A DNA stretch of 6,649 nucleotides from JAXHTY01 sp034189225 (GTDB taxonomy: Bacteria > Desulfobacterota > Desulfobacteria > Desulfobacterales > Desulfosudaceae), in contig JAXHVL010000034.1 in assembly GCA_034189225.1 (NCBI GenBank), positions 1 through 6,649 on the forward strand. Reading direction: 5' to 3'. How positions within the stretch are numbered: the first letter of the stretch is position 1; each line of letters opens with the position of its first letter. Both the position numbers and the translations under genes were made by a program. The notes beneath the pieces were generated by a model. The model did not search any database and was not told the DNA's origin. It saw only the letters and a program-made list of their open reading frames with translations. Shown here piece after piece: positions 6,142-6,649 of this stretch.

Positions 6142-6282
6142 GTGTCCATCCATAAATTGCTATTTTGCCCGATTTCTGCGTCAGGCTCAAATTTTAATCC
6201 TCAAAATACACAAAGTATTCCTCCGGTTAAAATTTTCGCCTTCCTTGAACTCGACCAAAATATCTAATTTCTGGACGGACAC
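6142..6282 (-). mobile_element. MITE-like element, complete copy 2, upstream of the ferredoxin-like pseudogene
   Basis: This 141-bp copy is the reverse complement of 1250-1390 with two differences (6145 and 6210). Its tips, GTGTCCATCCATAAATT and the complement of the other end GTGTCCGTCCAGAAATT, match at 15 of 17 positions, better than in copy 1. It is flanked by its own perfect 6-bp duplication, TAGTTA, at 6136-6141 and 6283-6288. Read on the minus strand it lies in the same orientation toward the downstream gene as copy 1 does toward lon, and ends 22 bases before that gene's ATG and 11 bases before its Shine-Dalgarno. It has no coding capacity of its own. Confidence 0.9.
6162..6190 (-). promoter_or_regulatory. 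Candidate outward promoter within MITE copy 2
   Basis: On the minus strand TTGAGC (6190-6185), a 17-base spacer and CAAAAT (6167-6162) repeat exactly the candidate promoter of copy 1. It points at the ferredoxin-like pseudogene. The match to consensus is modest. Confidence 0.3.
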
Positions 6283-6423
6283 TAGTTATGGTAGTTCGCA
6301 TTGGGGGTGTCCGCTTCCAAGGAACTTAATCTGCCAATTTACTGTAAACATATCTATTTTATTCAATTTTTCAGTTTATTGCCAAGTTTTTCAGTCTGGC
6401 GAAACAACTGAACAGCAACACGT

Positions 6424-6594
6424 GCCCAGCCCCTTGCAGCGCAGCCGAGCAGGGACGGTTTTTTCGGAAGACGCGGGCAGACTGTTTGAGCAGACGAGGT
6501 TTAGTGCATCTGCACAAAAGAACAGGCAAGTTTCTGCCCGCGCCGAAAAAACCGTTCCTGCGAGGGAAGCCGAAGGCCAAGCTGCGGGGCGCCC
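6424..6594. repeat. Long nested hairpin repeat
   Basis: This region is a large imperfect palindrome. GCAGGGACGGTTTTTTCGG (6449-6467) pairs with 6543-6561 at 18 of 19 positions; inside it GCGGGCAGA (6473-6481) pairs perfectly with 6533-6541, CTGTT (6482-6486) with 6521-6525 and GCAGA (6490-6494) with 6509-6513. Outside, GCAGC (6436-6440) pairs with 6581-6585. Everything nests in one stem about 150 bases long. A pyrimidine-rich stretch follows. The open frames across it look like shadows. From memory, similar palindromes recur in Desulfobacteraceae genomes. It could be a structured RNA, a non-autonomous mobile repeat, or a terminator-like structure; the sequence alone does not decide. Confidence 0.75.
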
Positions 6595-6614
6595 TTTCTT
6601 TTGCATACTTTTCT

Positions 6615-6633
6615 TTGACGGCTTCGTAAAAAG
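6615..6633 (+). repeat. Short dispersed repeat, copy B
   Basis: TTGACGGCTTCGTAAAAAG matches the sequence at 944-962 at 17 of 19 positions. It begins where the pyrimidine-rich flank of the long hairpin ends, so two different repeats abut here, and it probably continues past the right edge of the window. Confidence 0.5.
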
Positions 6634-6649
6634 TCCAATATCTGCGTTC

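Noticed and set aside
1250..6282. The two inverted MITE copies could bound a 4.9-kb composite transposon carrying lon, tsaB and the hydrolase.
   Set aside because: Each copy has its own perfect 6-bp duplication and the outermost flanks (AAACTA and TAGTTA) do not match each other, so they inserted independently; the genes between are mostly housekeeping.
6283..6423. Possible gene or RNA in the AT-rich stretch right of MITE copy 2.
   Set aside because: No open frame with a ribosome binding site or family resemblance, no tRNA-like fold, and only a weak repeat of TTTTTCAGT 20 bases apart.
1..6649. CRISPR arrays, tRNA or rRNA genes, riboswitches.
   Set aside because: The repeats seen are tandem hexamers or inverted elements without regularly spaced unique spacers, and no tRNA, rRNA or known riboswitch pattern was recognised by eye.

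Overview
The window looks like chromosomal DNA of a Gram-negative bacterium, most likely a Desulfobacterota (Desulfobacteraceae-type) organism. The inference rests on GC-rich coding regions beside AT-rich spacers, a Lon, TsaB and type IV prepilin peptidase complement, a broken ferredoxin-like gene of a type I associate with sulfate reducers, and many short dispersed repeats. No taxonomic marker gene is present, so this is moderate-confidence inference.

Layout: (a) 1-138 holds a 45-bp end of a small inverted-repeat element. (b) 139-918, minus strand, is the prepilin peptidase pilD. (c) 919-1406 is a divergent spacer with a CGAAAT hexamer array that can fold on itself, candidate promoters on both strands, and a complete 141-bp MITE-like element (1250-1390) with 6-bp target duplications. 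(d) 1407-4564 is a two-gene unit: lon (ATP-dependent protease with a Lys-rich tail) and tsaB (tRNA t6A synthesis), overlapping by ATGA. (e) 4565-4997 is a 430-bp spacer with a small palindrome, a 10-bp periodic repeat and a second pair of hexamer arrays enclosing what may be the tail of a four-helix-bundle gene. (f) 4998-5726 is an intact alpha/beta hydrolase. (g) 5723-6119, minus strand, is a decayed 4Fe-4S protein gene with a codon-3 amber, a probable large internal deletion and a probable terminal frameshift. (h) 6142-6282 is a second complete copy of the 141-bp element. (i) 6283-6649 has no gene; it carries a long nested hairpin repeat and the start of another dispersed repeat.

The genes do not form one pathway. 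Lon (protein quality control) and TsaB (tRNA modification) are probably co-transcribed housekeeping genes; PilD processes prepilins; the hydrolase has an unknown substrate. The most notable signal is the 141-bp element. Both full copies differ at only two positions, each has its own perfect 6-bp duplication, and both sit in the same orientation directly upstream of a Shine-Dalgarno sequence (lon and the ferredoxin-like gene). A candidate outward-facing promoter lies inside the element. This suggests a mobile 5' leader or promoter, which would need experimental support.
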